From CAYMCQ01 sp964389025 (lineage in GTDB: Bacteria; Verrucomicrobiota; Verrucomicrobiia; Limisphaerales; CAYMCQ01), in the NCBI GenBank assembly GCA_964389025.1, contig CAYMCQ010000099.1, positions 1 through 12,405 on the forward strand: a stretch of 12,405 nt of DNA. The letters are read 5' to 3'. The position numbers were made by a program, and so were the translations under genes. Shown one piece after another: positions 1 through 7,300 of this stretch; the first letter of the stretch is position 1, and each line of letters begins with the position of its first letter. A model generated the notes under the pieces. The model was given only the letters and a program-made list of their open reading frames with translations, searched no databases and was not told the DNA's origin.

Positions 1-212
1 CGCCGAAATACACCGGCCAGAACGTCATCAATCCCATCGCCGCCATCAACGCCGCCGGGCTGATGCTCGACTCGCTCGGCGAAACGAAAGCCGCGCAGGC
101 CATCGAAGCCGCCGTGGTGAACATCATCAACACGAAGATCAAATCACTCGCGGCAGGCAAGATGGGTTATGGCACGTGCGAGGTGGGAGACTTGATAGCG
201 GCGGCGGTTTAA
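1..212 (+). CDS. Isocitrate/isopropylmalate dehydrogenase family protein, C-terminal end (5' partial)
   Basis: The reading frame is open from base 3 and ends at TAA 210-212, giving the last 69 residues of a protein whose start lies outside the window. The segment begins PKYTGQNVINPIAA and has the C-terminal helices typical of the metal-dependent beta-decarboxylating dehydrogenases: the G-x-N-x-x-NP motif, a helix with LMLDSLG, and a closing GYGTCEVGDLIAAAV that corresponds to the family's 'T-x-E-V-G-D' end. These enzymes oxidise and decarboxylate isocitrate, 3-isopropylmalate or related 2-hydroxyacids with NAD(P). The catalytic and substrate-loop residues are not in the window, so isocitrate dehydrogenase, LeuB and tartrate dehydrogenase cannot be told apart. 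The stop overlaps that of the convergent ATPase gene. Confidence 0.85.
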   Translation, partial: PKYTGQNVINPIAAINAAGLMLDSLGETKAAQAIEAAVVNIINTKIKSLAAGKMGYGTCEVGDLIAAAV

Positions 213-1732
213 TCGCACAGGACAGTCCGCCCGGCAGCCCATTCGCGAAGCTCGGCCACTTTTTCAGCCATCACGACCGAGAGCGGACGAGTTTGTTTGA
301 TTTCTGCCAGCAAGTCCTCTTGCGTCACGGTGTCTCCCCGCGCGTGCGCTGTGTAGAGCGCTGACACGACGGCTTGCTCGATTTCCGCGCCGGAAAAACC
401 TTCGGTCGCGCGGACGAGCACCTCGACGTCGAACTTCGCCGGGTCAAGATGCCGCTTGCGCAAATGAATCGTGAGGATCGTCTGGCGGTTTTGCGGCGAC
501 GGCAAATCCACAAAAAAGATTTCGTCGAAGCGTCCTTTCCGGACGAGTTCGGGCGGCAGGCGGGAAATGTCGTTCGCGGTCGCGACGACGAACACGGGTT
601 TTTTCCGCTCGGACAACCACGTGAGAAAAGTGCCCAACACGCGCCGCGACAACCCGTCATCGTCATCGCTGGCAGACAAACCCTTCTCGATCTCGTCCAT
701 CCACAGGACACACGGCGACATGACTTCAGCGGTCTCAAGCGCCTTGCGCAGATTCCGTTCGGTCTCGCCGTAGTATTTGTTGTAGAGAATTCCGAAATCC
801 AGCCGCAGCAGCGGGACGCCGAAAATCCCAGCGGCGGCCTTGGCAGCGAGGCTTTTGCCGCAGCCTTGCACGCCCAACAGCAACATGCCGCGCGGCGGGT
901 CGAGATCGGGCGGTTGGTCGCCGGCAAAAAAACTTTTCCGCACGTCGAGCCACGCTTGCAGGCGGCGCATCCCGCCGATTTCAGCGAACTTCGCCGTTTC
1001 ATATTCGAACGACAGGAGCGTGTCGCGCCCGAGCAGCTCGTATTTTGCGCGCATGACTTCGGGAATTTCCGATTCGGAAATCACGCCGTCGTCGCCAATA
1101 GCTTTCAGGGCGAGGCGGCGCGCGTCAGTCGCCGTCAATCCACCGAGATTGCGCACAAGAACGTCGAGGGCTTTGTTCGTGGTCTGGACATTGCGTTGGT
1201 CGTTCGCGTTGCACCATTCCGCAGCCACTTCGGAGACAATGCCGCGCAGTTCGTCGAGCGTCGGCAACGGCAGGCGAAAAAAGCCGGTGAACGGCCGGAG
1301 TTCCTCAGGAATTTTCAGCGCATGACTTACCAAAACCACGGTCGAGAAATGTTTCGGATAATTAAGCGCGATGTCTTTGAGCTGCCGCACGTGGACTTTG
1401 TCCTCCATGAACGGATGAAAATCCAGCAGCACGAACAAATTGTGAGACGCGGTGGTTTTGATGTAGGCGAGAACCTCATTCGATTTCAGCACCGATTCCT
1501 GCGGCTGGTCGTTCGGGTCGAAGGACTGCATCCCATCCGTCACCGTCCAACGAAATGCTCTGATTTGAAGCCGCTCGCCGATTTGCCGGACCATCTTCAC
1601 GACCTGCGCTTCTTCGTTGCTCTCGACGGCTATCAAAGGCGTGCGCGAGCGGATGACGGCTTCCAAATCGCGCAATGGACTTTCCGTGGCGAGCGAAACG
1701 GCTGTGCTGGATGTTTTGGAACGCAGGTTCAT
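209..1732 (-). CDS. AAA+ ATPase of the Ycf46 type
   Basis: A 507-residue protein if started at ATG 1732-1730. The frame stays open to 1858, but the extra 42 residues look non-native (Cys/Pro/Trp-rich) and would overlap the divergent deaminase gene. The N-terminal 240 residues form the degenerate region seen in Ycf46-like proteins (SRTPLIAVESNEE near 29-41, LLDFHPFM near 102-109). The C-terminal AAA+ domain has Walker A GVQGCGKS at about 287-294, Walker B VLWMDEIE at 342-349, sensor-1 ATAND at 384-388, and RKGRFDEIFFVDLP at 398-411 carrying the likely arginine finger. Length and layout match Ycf46, a family named from plastid genomes; a cyanobacterial member has been linked to inorganic-carbon use, but no role is established in this kind of organism. 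No Shine-Dalgarno is evident. It is predicted cytosolic, as no signal peptide or membrane segment is seen. Confidence 0.9.
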   Translation of the reverse strand: MNLRSKTSSTAVSLATESPLRDLEAVIRSRTPLIAVESNEEAQVVKMVRQIGERLQIRAFRWTVTDGMQSFDPNDQPQESVLKSNEVLAYIKTTASHNLFVLLDFHPFMEDKVHVRQLKDIALNYPKHFSTVVLVSHALKIPEELRPFTGFFRLPLPTLDELRGIVSEVAAEWCNANDQRNVQTTNKALDVLVRNLGGLTATDARRLALKAIGDDGVISESEIPEVMRAKYELLGRDTLLSFEYETAKFAEIGGMRRLQAWLDVRKSFFAGDQPPDLDPPRGMLLLGVQGCGKSLAAKAAAGIFGVPLLRLDFGILYNKYYGETERNLRKALETAEVMSPCVLWMDEIEKGLSASDDDDGLSRRVLGTFLTWLSERKKPVFVVATANDISRLPPELVRKGRFDEIFFVDLPSPQNRQTILTIHLRKRHLDPAKFDVEVLVRATEGFSGAEIEQAVVSALYTAHARGDTVTQEDLLAEIKQTRPLSVVMAEKVAELREWAAGRTVLCD

Positions 1733-1839
1733 TGTGATGGGTTCAAGACACGGGGAATGACGCCAACATTCAAGCGAAAAATCCTGGCGACCCGGCCACA
1801 ACGCAGCAGGGCTTGTCCCGTTGGTTTTATTTTGCTTTG
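1733..1839. other. Divergent intergenic region between the ATPase and deaminase genes
   Basis: This 107-base gap must hold the control signals for both outward-facing genes if they are transcribed separately. I see no convincing -35/-10 pair, operator-like palindrome or riboswitch in it. The last 25 bases before the deaminase ATG are T-rich and carry no Shine-Dalgarno motif. Confidence 0.4.
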
Positions 1840-2286
1840 ATGCCGCGCATGGATCCATTTCTCCAAGCCGCGATTGACGAAGCGAAAAAAGGCCTCGCCT
1901 CCGGCGGCATTCCCATCGGCTCAGTGCTGGTGTGCGACGGTAAAATCATCGGGCGCGGACACAACCAGCGCGTCCAGCACGGCAGCACGATCCATCATGC
2001 AGAGATGAATTGTCTGGAAAATGCCGGTCGGCTCAAGGCTTCGGTTTATCAGCGCTGCACGTTGTATTCCACGCTTTCGCCGTGCCCGATGTGCAGCGGC
2101 GCGGCGTTGCTCTACAAAATTCCGCGCATCGTCGTCGGCGAAAACGTCACGTTCCAAGGGCCGGAAGATTACATCCGCTCGCAAGGTGTGAAGCTGGAAA
2201 TCCTGAACGACCCGACGTGCATCCAACTGATGAAAGATTTCATCAAAGCCAAGCCGGAGCTTTGGAACGAAGATATTGGCATGTGA
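1840..2286 (+). CDS. Zinc-dependent nucleobase deaminase, Fcy1 (fungal-type cytosine deaminase)-like
   Basis: 148 residues from ATG 1840; ATG 1849 is an equally possible start, three residues shorter. The frame extends back to 1813, but that adds only a poor N-terminus. It is a cytidine deaminase-fold enzyme: zinc ligand His53 with catalytic Glu55 in HHAEMNCLEN, and zinc ligands Cys82 and Cys85 in SPCPMCSGA. It resembles yeast Fcy1 nearly end to end: GGIPIG (22-27), GRGHNQR with the pyrimidine-contacting Asn42, LENAGRL, TLYSTLSPCPMC, IPRIVVGENV, and the C-terminal WNEDIG, which matches the FEDIG lid of Fcy1 with its substrate Asp. The likely reaction is hydrolytic deamination of cytosine to uracil (pyrimidine salvage) or of a similar amino-azine. 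Guanine deaminase or TadA is less likely given this tail. It stands alone, without codB or another pyrimidine gene next to it. Confidence 0.9.
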   Translation: MPRMDPFLQAAIDEAKKGLASGGIPIGSVLVCDGKIIGRGHNQRVQHGSTIHHAEMNCLENAGRLKASVYQRCTLYSTLSPCPMCSGAALLYKIPRIVVGENVTFQGPEDYIRSQGVKLEILNDPTCIQLMKDFIKAKPELWNEDIGM

Positions 2287-2322
2287 GTTGACCGCGCCTG
2301 ATGATTTCTCTAGCTTCATCGC

Positions 2323-2508
2323 ATGCCGAAAAAGCCCGCCGTAAGAATGCCCACTTCACCGATGAAATCCTCCGCGCTTGTGGACACGCGGCTCATCTAT
2401 TGCGGCAACAACATTGAGCGGCTGGAAAACCTGCCCGATACCTGCGTTGATTTGATTAATAAAGATTCTATTTCGATCCACTGCCGAATTCAAACTCGTA
2501 TTTGGTGA
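2323..2508 (+). pseudogene. 5' remnant of a site-specific DNA methyltransferase gene
   Basis: The 61-codon frame starts MPKKPAVRMP and reads TRLIYCGNNIERLENLPDTC then VDLI up to codon 45. That is the usual opening of N6-adenine/N4-cytosine methyltransferases, where 'LIYCGDNLE-x-L-x-x-LPD-x-x-VDLIYIDPPFNSN' leads into the catalytic DPPF motif. After VDLI (base 2457) the frame runs into unrelated codons and stops at TGA 2506-2508. The catalytic motif and several hundred residues, including the S-adenosylmethionine site, are missing, so no active enzyme is expected. It lies 36 bases after the deaminase stop. The identification rests on a motif of about 25 residues, so it is likely but not certain. 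Confidence 0.6.
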
Positions 2509-2785
2509 ATAGGATGTTCCGTTGCCTAATGGAGCAAACCGCCGAATTGTTTTCGACAATCTTGAATCGCGCCAACAGAAATCTTTTTTCTCGGCAAATT
2601 GCCAGCGATTCTTTTCCATCGGAGTCACAGAAAACAAAAACAGGACGCCGAACTGATCCCGATTCTGTCGAGCGCCGCTTCAATCCCGTCGTTTGAAATC
2701 GCCAGACAATTTGACTATCGCGGTTGTAAATTTCTCCATCATCATCCCAATTGGAACAAAAACAATAGTCTTTGAATTCGTTCAT
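2468..2785 (-). pseudogene. Truncated hypothetical protein, possible tubby/LURP-like beta-barrel fragment
   Basis: A 105-residue frame beginning MNEFKDYCFCSNWDDDGEIY and ending EFGSGSK at TAG 2468-2470. The composition looks protein-like, with alternating hydrophobics: WRFQTTGLKRR, RRPVFVFCDSDGKESLAI, EKRFLLARFKIVEN and IRQRNILFTKYEFEF. The pattern of short strands, a 'D-x-x-G-K-x-x-x-x-I-x-R' turn and a later basic strand recalls the tubby C-terminal-like/LURP-one-related fold, but this is an impression without a decisive motif. Such domains are usually longer, and the end falls where the methyltransferase remnant also breaks off, so I treat the gene as cut at its 3' end. Its ATG overlaps the kdsB stop as ATGA (2785-2782), which would allow coupled translation. 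It could still be a short intact protein. Confidence 0.45.
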
Positions 2786-2817
2786 CTGTGTTTAACCCGT
2801 GTTTCATCTGTGGCTAA
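2782..2817 (-). repeat. 'CACAGATGAA' intergenic repeat, left copy at the kdsB 3' end
   Basis: Read on the minus strand, this stretch begins TTAGCCACAGATGAAAC (2817-2801), continues ACGGGTTAAA and closes with a second CACAGATGA. The 9-mer TCATCTGTG occurs twice on the plus strand, at 2782-2790 and 2804-2812, 22 bases apart. The first 17 bases are an exact reverse-complement match to 3553-3569. Similar 'CACAGATGAA' strings are, from memory, common between genes in Verrucomicrobiota and Planctomycetota. This copy is translated as the last residues of KdsB and provides the ATG of the next frame. Confidence 0.7.
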
Positions 2818-3543
2818 TAATTTTTCCACTCGCGCCACATCCCCCGGCGCGTCCACTCCCACGCTGTCGTAATCCACTTTCACGACGGCGATTTGGATTC
2901 CATTTTCCAGCGCGCGCAGTTGCTCCAGCTTTTCCGCACGCTCCAGCGGCGACGGCGGAAATTTCACCAGCCGCAGCAACGTCTCACGCCGATAACCGTA
3001 GATGCCCAAGTGTTTTAGAAAAAGGAAGGCCGCCAATTGTTCGTCAACTGAATGACCGGCGGCATCTCGCAAAAACGGAATTGTGCGCCGCGAAAAATAT
3101 AGGGCGCGACCGGCGGCGTTGACAACCACTTTCACCGCGTTCGGGCTTTCATAGTCGGCGGCGCTCTTGATGGGCACGGCGGCGGTGGACATCTCGTTGT
3201 CCGCCAGCGCGCCGGCCACGGCGTCAATCACGGACGGATCCATCAACGGCTCGTCGCCCTGGATGTTGATGACGGCATCGCACTCGCAACGCGACACGAC
3301 CTCCGCGATCCTGTCCGTGCCGCTCGGATGATCCGGCGCGGTCATTTCTGCGCGGCAAAAATTCTGCGCGACTTCCCAGATGCGCGTGTCGTCCGTTGCC
3401 ACGATGACATTGCTCAACGACTTCGCCTTCTGGCACTGCTCGATGACGCGCTGGATGATCGGCTTGCCCGCAATGGGCGCGAGCGGCTTGCCGGGGAAGC
3501 GCACGGCTGCAAAGCGCGAAGGAATGACGCCGATGATTTTCAC
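2782..3543 (-). CDS. kdsB: 3-deoxy-manno-octulosonate cytidylyltransferase (CMP-Kdo synthetase)
   Basis: 253 residues from GTG 3543-3541. It activates Kdo with CTP to give CMP-Kdo and pyrophosphate in the cytosol, the donor for Kdo addition to lipid A. The N-terminal nucleotide-binding signature is IPSRFAAVRFPGKPL (7-21), with IAGKPII behind it. VATDD (48-52), the sugar-binding HPSGTDRIAE (72-81) and metal-binding IQGDEPL (94-100) follow. The late motifs LGIYGYR (179-185), FPPSPLERAEKLEQLRALENG and SVGVDAPGD (227-235) are standard for KdsB. The usual family end falls near residue 242; residues 243-253 (LATDETRVKHR) are encoded by an intergenic repeat, so the native stop seems to have been replaced. 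It lies 107 bases downstream of gmhB and is probably co-transcribed with it. No Shine-Dalgarno is seen before the GTG. Confidence 0.95.
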   Translation of the reverse strand: MKIIGVIPSRFAAVRFPGKPLAPIAGKPIIQRVIEQCQKAKSLSNVIVATDDTRIWEVAQNFCRAEMTAPDHPSGTDRIAEVVSRCECDAVINIQGDEPLMDPSVIDAVAGALADNEMSTAAVPIKSAADYESPNAVKVVVNAAGRALYFSRRTIPFLRDAAGHSVDEQLAAFLFLKHLGIYGYRRETLLRLVKFPPSPLERAEKLEQLRALENGIQIAVVKVDYDSVGVDAPGDVARVEKLLATDETRVKHR

Positions 3544-3552
3544 GGCGGAGAT

Positions 3553-3569
3553 TTAGCCACAGATGAAAC
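3553..3569 (+). repeat. 'CACAGATGAA' repeat, right copy upstream of kdsB
   Basis: TTAGCCACAGATGAAAC on the plus strand, exactly inverted relative to 2801-2817. The match extends weakly beyond (ACG on the left, CCG on the right). The two copies point away from kdsB, with 735 bases between them. Confidence 0.7.
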
Positions 3570-3578
3570 CCGAAGAAA

Positions 3579-3650
3579 AGTTTTCAGTTTCCAGTTTCAA
3601 GTTTTCAAAATGAAATTCTTGGACTTGCTGAAAACTGCACGCTTGAAACT
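3579..3650. repeat. Interleaved inverted repeats between gmhB and kdsB
   Basis: AGTTTTCAG (3579-3587) is the reverse complement of CTGAAAACT (3628-3636), and AGTTTCAAG (3593-3601) is the reverse complement of CTTGAAACT (3642-3650). The pairs are in parallel order, not nested, so in RNA they could form either stem or a pseudoknot-like fold, but not a simple cruciform. Together with the adjacent CACAGATGAA repeat they fill nearly all of the gap between the two LPS genes. It may be a repeat-derived spacer or may modulate read-through into kdsB. Confidence 0.55.
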
Positions 3651-4196
3651 TCATTCATGGCTTAAAATCCACTCCACCGCGCCGCTCAAACCATCCACGA
3701 TGATTGCGCGCGGAGTCTTTCCTGCGAGGGTCTTTTCCGTTTCCGCGCCGGAGCCGGTGCGAACGAGGATGCTTTTCTTCACTCCGGCGTTCCAGCCGCA
3801 CTCGAGATCGATCAGCTTGTCGCCGATGAAATAACTTTGCGACAGGTCCACGCCGAACTCATCCCGCGCGTCGAAAAGAAATTGCGGCGAAGGTTTGCGG
3901 CCACGGCTCGGCGCTTCGGGCGCTTCAGGCGCGATGTAGATTTTTTCAAAGTGGACGCCATCACGGGCAAGCACGGCGGCGAGGTGGACGTTGACTTTTT
4001 CCACTTCGGCCATCGTGAAGTAGCCGCGCCCGACGCCGGATTGGTTCGAGACGATGAAGAGTTTGAAGCCTGCGTCCTGCAACTTTTTCAGCGCGGCGGC
4101 TGCGCCGGGAAAGAGGACAACGTCCTTCGGATCGCGCAGATAATTTTTGTCCTCGATGATGGTGCCATCGCGGTCAAGGAAAACGGCTCGGTTCAT
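3651..4196 (-). CDS. gmhB: HAD-IIIA phosphatase, D-glycero-D-manno-heptose 1,7-bisphosphate 7-phosphatase (GmhB)-like
   Basis: 181 residues from ATG 4196-4194. The frame is open to 4298, but the added residues include the terminator hairpin and are not family-like. HAD motif I FLDRDGTI places nucleophile Asp8 and acid/base Asp10; motif II is VSNQSGVGRG (Ser50); motif III Lys101 lies in GRKPSP; motif IV is GDKLIDLECG (125-134). The family removes the 7-phosphate from heptose bisphosphate, making the ADP-heptose precursor for the LPS inner core or glycan modification. This fits the kdsB gene downstream. Oddity: classical GmhB holds a structural zinc through three Cys and one His in the loop before motif III, whereas here that loop reads APEAPEAPSRGRKP with no Cys or His. 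Histidinol-phosphatase-like activity is an alternative, but there are no his genes nearby. Confidence 0.82.
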   Translation of the reverse strand: MNRAVFLDRDGTIIEDKNYLRDPKDVVLFPGAAAALKKLQDAGFKLFIVSNQSGVGRGYFTMAEVEKVNVHLAAVLARDGVHFEKIYIAPEAPEAPSRGRKPSPQFLFDARDEFGVDLSQSYFIGDKLIDLECGWNAGVKKSILVRTGSGAETEKTLAGKTPRAIIVDGLSGAVEWILSHE

Positions 4197-4245
4197 TTGC
4201 TTGCCGATTGAACAGGAAGCTTTGCGAGAATTGCAAACCTCAAAT

Positions 4246-4274
4246 GGAAAAGGCGGCACCCGAAGATGCCGCCT
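4246..4274 (-). terminator. Probable intrinsic terminator of the secreted-protein cluster
   Basis: On the minus strand an 8-bp perfect GC-rich stem, AGGCGGCA / TGCCGCCT (4274-4267 with 4258-4251), encloses an 8-base loop and is followed by TTTCC then ATTTG. It lies 38 bases after the stop of the Ig-repeat gene and 50 bases before the gmhB start, where a terminator would separate the two transcription units. The T-tract is short and interrupted, so efficiency is uncertain. Confidence 0.7.
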
Positions 4275-4311
4275 GAAAACGATCCGGATCCGTTCCACCG
4301 GAAAGCGACCG

Positions 4312-7300
4312 TCAGAAATTCGTCTTCACGAGTCGGAAGTAGGCGTTGGTGGTTAGCGGCGTTGTCACCGAGTAATTGCTGCCCACGATGGTCGTGGCCG
4401 GCAGGCCGTTGGACGACCAGCTTGCCGCGCTCAAGGTCGCTTTCTGCTGGAGTGTGTATCCGGGGAAATTCGTCAGCCACGAGATGACGGCGTTGTTGCC
4501 GGACTGCGCCACCTTCAAGGCCACTCCGGCGAACACGTTCACCACGTCATAGCGCATCGTGCCGCTGGTGCCGTAAGTGCCGGCCGTTCCCACATAATTT
4601 GCATTGGTCGTCCCGATGGCCGTGCTTTCGAATTCCGTGACGATCCGGAACCCGAAGTTCGGGTTGTTGTTCACTCCGGGAAGCCCCGAAAGGTCTGCAA
4701 AGTAGATGATGAAACCGGTGGCGTTTTCCGTCGCCATGGTGATCGGGTTGATGCCCACAAAGTTGACCCCGTCTGCGGTGTATTGCAGGCGGGCGTGTTT
4801 GCTGGCGGTGTTGCTGTGACGCGCTTCCCACGTCAGGAAAATGCCTCCGTAGTCAACGGTGCTGACATTGAAGCGCACACCGGCGGTCTTGTTGCTGTTT
4901 CCCTGTGACGGATAACCCGTCGTATGCCAGGCGCTGTTGAGCGGGCCGGGCGCGCCATCAGCGTCGGAGAAACTGCCGCTCTGGAACGAACCGGAAATCC
5001 CGCCCTGCAACGCGCTGCTGCCGCTGCCAACCGACGGCGCGGGACTGCTGGCAGAAAGGATGTTGGTGTCGTTGAAATCCCACCGCGCGAGCAGCACCGG
5101 CGGTGTCTGCAAGATCGTCAGCGTCGCCGCGCTGCTGGTGATGGAATTGGGAACTCCGCTGGTGACCACGATCGTGTAACTGGCCTGATCGTTGGTCGAA
5201 ACGTTCAAAATGTTGAGCGCGTTGCTTGTCGCGCCGGAAATGTTTCCCCCGTCCGCGAGGTCAATTCCGTTTCTCTGCCACTGATAGGTCAGGAAGGGCG
5301 TGCCCGCGGCGCTGGCAAAAAAGTTCGCGGTGTCGCCCGCCACGTTGGTGCGGCTCGCCGGCTGGGTGAAGAAACCGGGGTCATTCACGGTCAACACCGC
5401 CACGGCGCTGTTCGTGGCCCCGGCGCCGTTCGAGACGATGACGTCATAACTGCCTTCGTCCGGATCGGTCACGGCGGTGATGCTCAACGTCTGGTTCATC
5501 GAACCGGAAGTGTTGCCGCCGTCGGAAAGCGGGCTTCCGTTCTTCCGCCATTGGTAGGTGAACGGCGCGGTGCCGTTGGCTGACACGGTGAAGGTGGCGG
5601 TGGTGCCGTAGTTGTTCGTGCGGCTCTGCGGATGCGTCGTGATTCCCGGCGGCATGATGGTGGCGACGACGCCGTCGGAGGTGATGGTCAGATCGTCAAT
5701 GGAAAAGCCGTGGTCGTTGCCAGTGTCATTGACATCCTTCCAACGGAAAAAGACCTCCTTGTTTGTCAGAACAACCACATTTGTCAGGGTAGCCGACAAT
5801 GCCACCCTGTTGGCGGCGTTGTTGCCGTCCACTGCACCTGAGGAGCTGACGTTTGGAGTGTTGAAATCGAGCGCCTGGAATGGAGTCCAAACCTGTGATT
5901 CTTCCGCATCCGAACTGGTGATGGCGTCATTGCTGATGCGGTAGGAGAAGGCGAGTGTCTGTGTGACCGTGTTTGCGCTGCGCCATTGCTCGCCGGTGAA
6001 GGAGATGGTGATGTTCGACCGGGAGAGCGTGGCGTGGTCATTCGTGAAACGCAGGCCATAGGCGATATTGCCCGGCGTGCCGGAATCAGTCGAGCCCAGC
6101 GCGCGGTCGGTGGACGCCGCAGAGCCGAAACTGTAAAGCGCCCCGGCGGTGTCGCTGCCCGTGCCGGCGCGATAGTTTGTGAAAGAGCCGCCGATCTGCC
6201 TGGAAGCATACCAGCCGTGCAACGTCGTGTCCTCGACCCATAGATTCGCGGTGCCGTTGGTCGCCAGCGTGTTGAAATTCTGCGTGTAGTTGCCGGAACT
6301 GAAGAGCAACGGGTCTGTCTGCGGGACAAGGATGGTCAGCACGGCAATGCTGCTGGTGGATGCGCCCAGCCCGTTGGTGACCACTATCGTGTAACTGCCG
6401 GCATCGCCCGCGATGGTGCTTGGGATGCTGTAAGTCAAATCCGTGGCGCCCGCGATGTCTGCGCCATCCTTGCGCCATTGATACCCAAGCGTCGCCGTTC
6501 CTCCGGCGGTCGCGGAAAAATTTGCCGCACTGCCAAGCAAAACAGTCTGGCTGGCGGGCTGCGTGTTGATGGCCGGGTCAATCACCGTCAGCGTGACGAC
6601 GTCGCTGGTGACGGAATTGATGCTGTTGGTCAAGACAACCCGGAAACTTCCGGCGTTGAACGCGAGGGCATTTGTGATGCTCAGTGTCGCGCTTGTCTTT
6701 CCATTTGCATTCGTGTCTGAAATGCTGGTTCCGCCCTTCAACCAGAAATAGCCGGCGACGTTCGTGCCGCTCACGGTAAAGGTGGCGGTGGTTCCCGCGT
6801 TGTTAGTCCGGCTGGTCGGCTGGGTGGTGATTCCGACCGGGCCGCCGCCACTTGTGCTGCCCGCAACCACGAGAAAATTATCAATGCGACCAGTGCCGCT
6901 GGTTGCAACAGAGCCGCCACTCGTGGAAGTGGTTGAATTATCCACAAGGCGGAAATAAACGGCGGAAGAATTATTTATAGCTGTGACCGACGTTAAATTA
7001 AACGAGAAAGACGAAGTGGTAGTGTTAGTAGTGCTGGGACTCCATGAAGGACTATTGGTCACAAGGTAAGCACTGCCAAACTGAGTGAAGTTGACTCCGT
7101 CCGTGCTGTAAGCGAGGTAAAAATCACGGGGACCGGTGCTACTACCGATCTGATCAAAACTGACGCTGATGTCCTGATAACCCGCTGTGCTGAGGACAAC
7201 CTGCCAATAGTCTCCAACCGACCAGTTATTGGCACTCAAAGCTTTTGTCGAACCATTACCGCTGGGAGTGCTGTAAACAGCGGTTGTCGTAGCATGAAAA

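Noticed and set aside
374..1840. 488-codon open frame on the plus strand opposite the ATPase gene
   Set aside because: It is entirely antisense to a gene with intact AAA+ motifs, its translation is Arg/His/Gln-rich without any family motif, and such shadows are common in GC-rich sequence.
1733..1858. N-terminal extension of the ATPase to the upstream ATG at 1858
   Set aside because: The extra 42 residues have an unlikely composition and would overlap the deaminase start on the other strand; ATG 1732 gives the usual family length.
2502..2696. Open frame on the plus strand after the methyltransferase remnant
   Set aside because: It is antisense to the more protein-like minus-strand frame, and its sequence (Ser/Arg-rich, ending RRFNPVV) does not continue the methyltransferase.
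4207..4236. Possible gmhB promoter: TTGCAA (minus strand, 4236-4231) with TTCAAT (4212-4207), 18-base spacer
   Set aside because: Only four of six matches in each box, and the start site would fall almost at the ATG; too weak to annotate.
4197..4298. N-terminal extension of the GmhB-like protein
   Set aside because: The added codons run through the terminator hairpin and do not resemble the family, which normally starts just before the FLDRDGT motif.
4924..5583. 219-codon plus-strand frame inside the Ig-repeat gene
   Set aside because: Shadow of the opposite strand; Arg/Gly/Val-rich translation with no signal or motif, while the minus strand encodes clear Ig repeats.
5100..6840. Regularly spaced similar segments that could suggest a repeat array or CRISPR
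   Set aside because: The similarity is at protein level, spaced at roughly 80-95 codons, and is explained by Ig-like domains; there are no short identical repeats with spacers.
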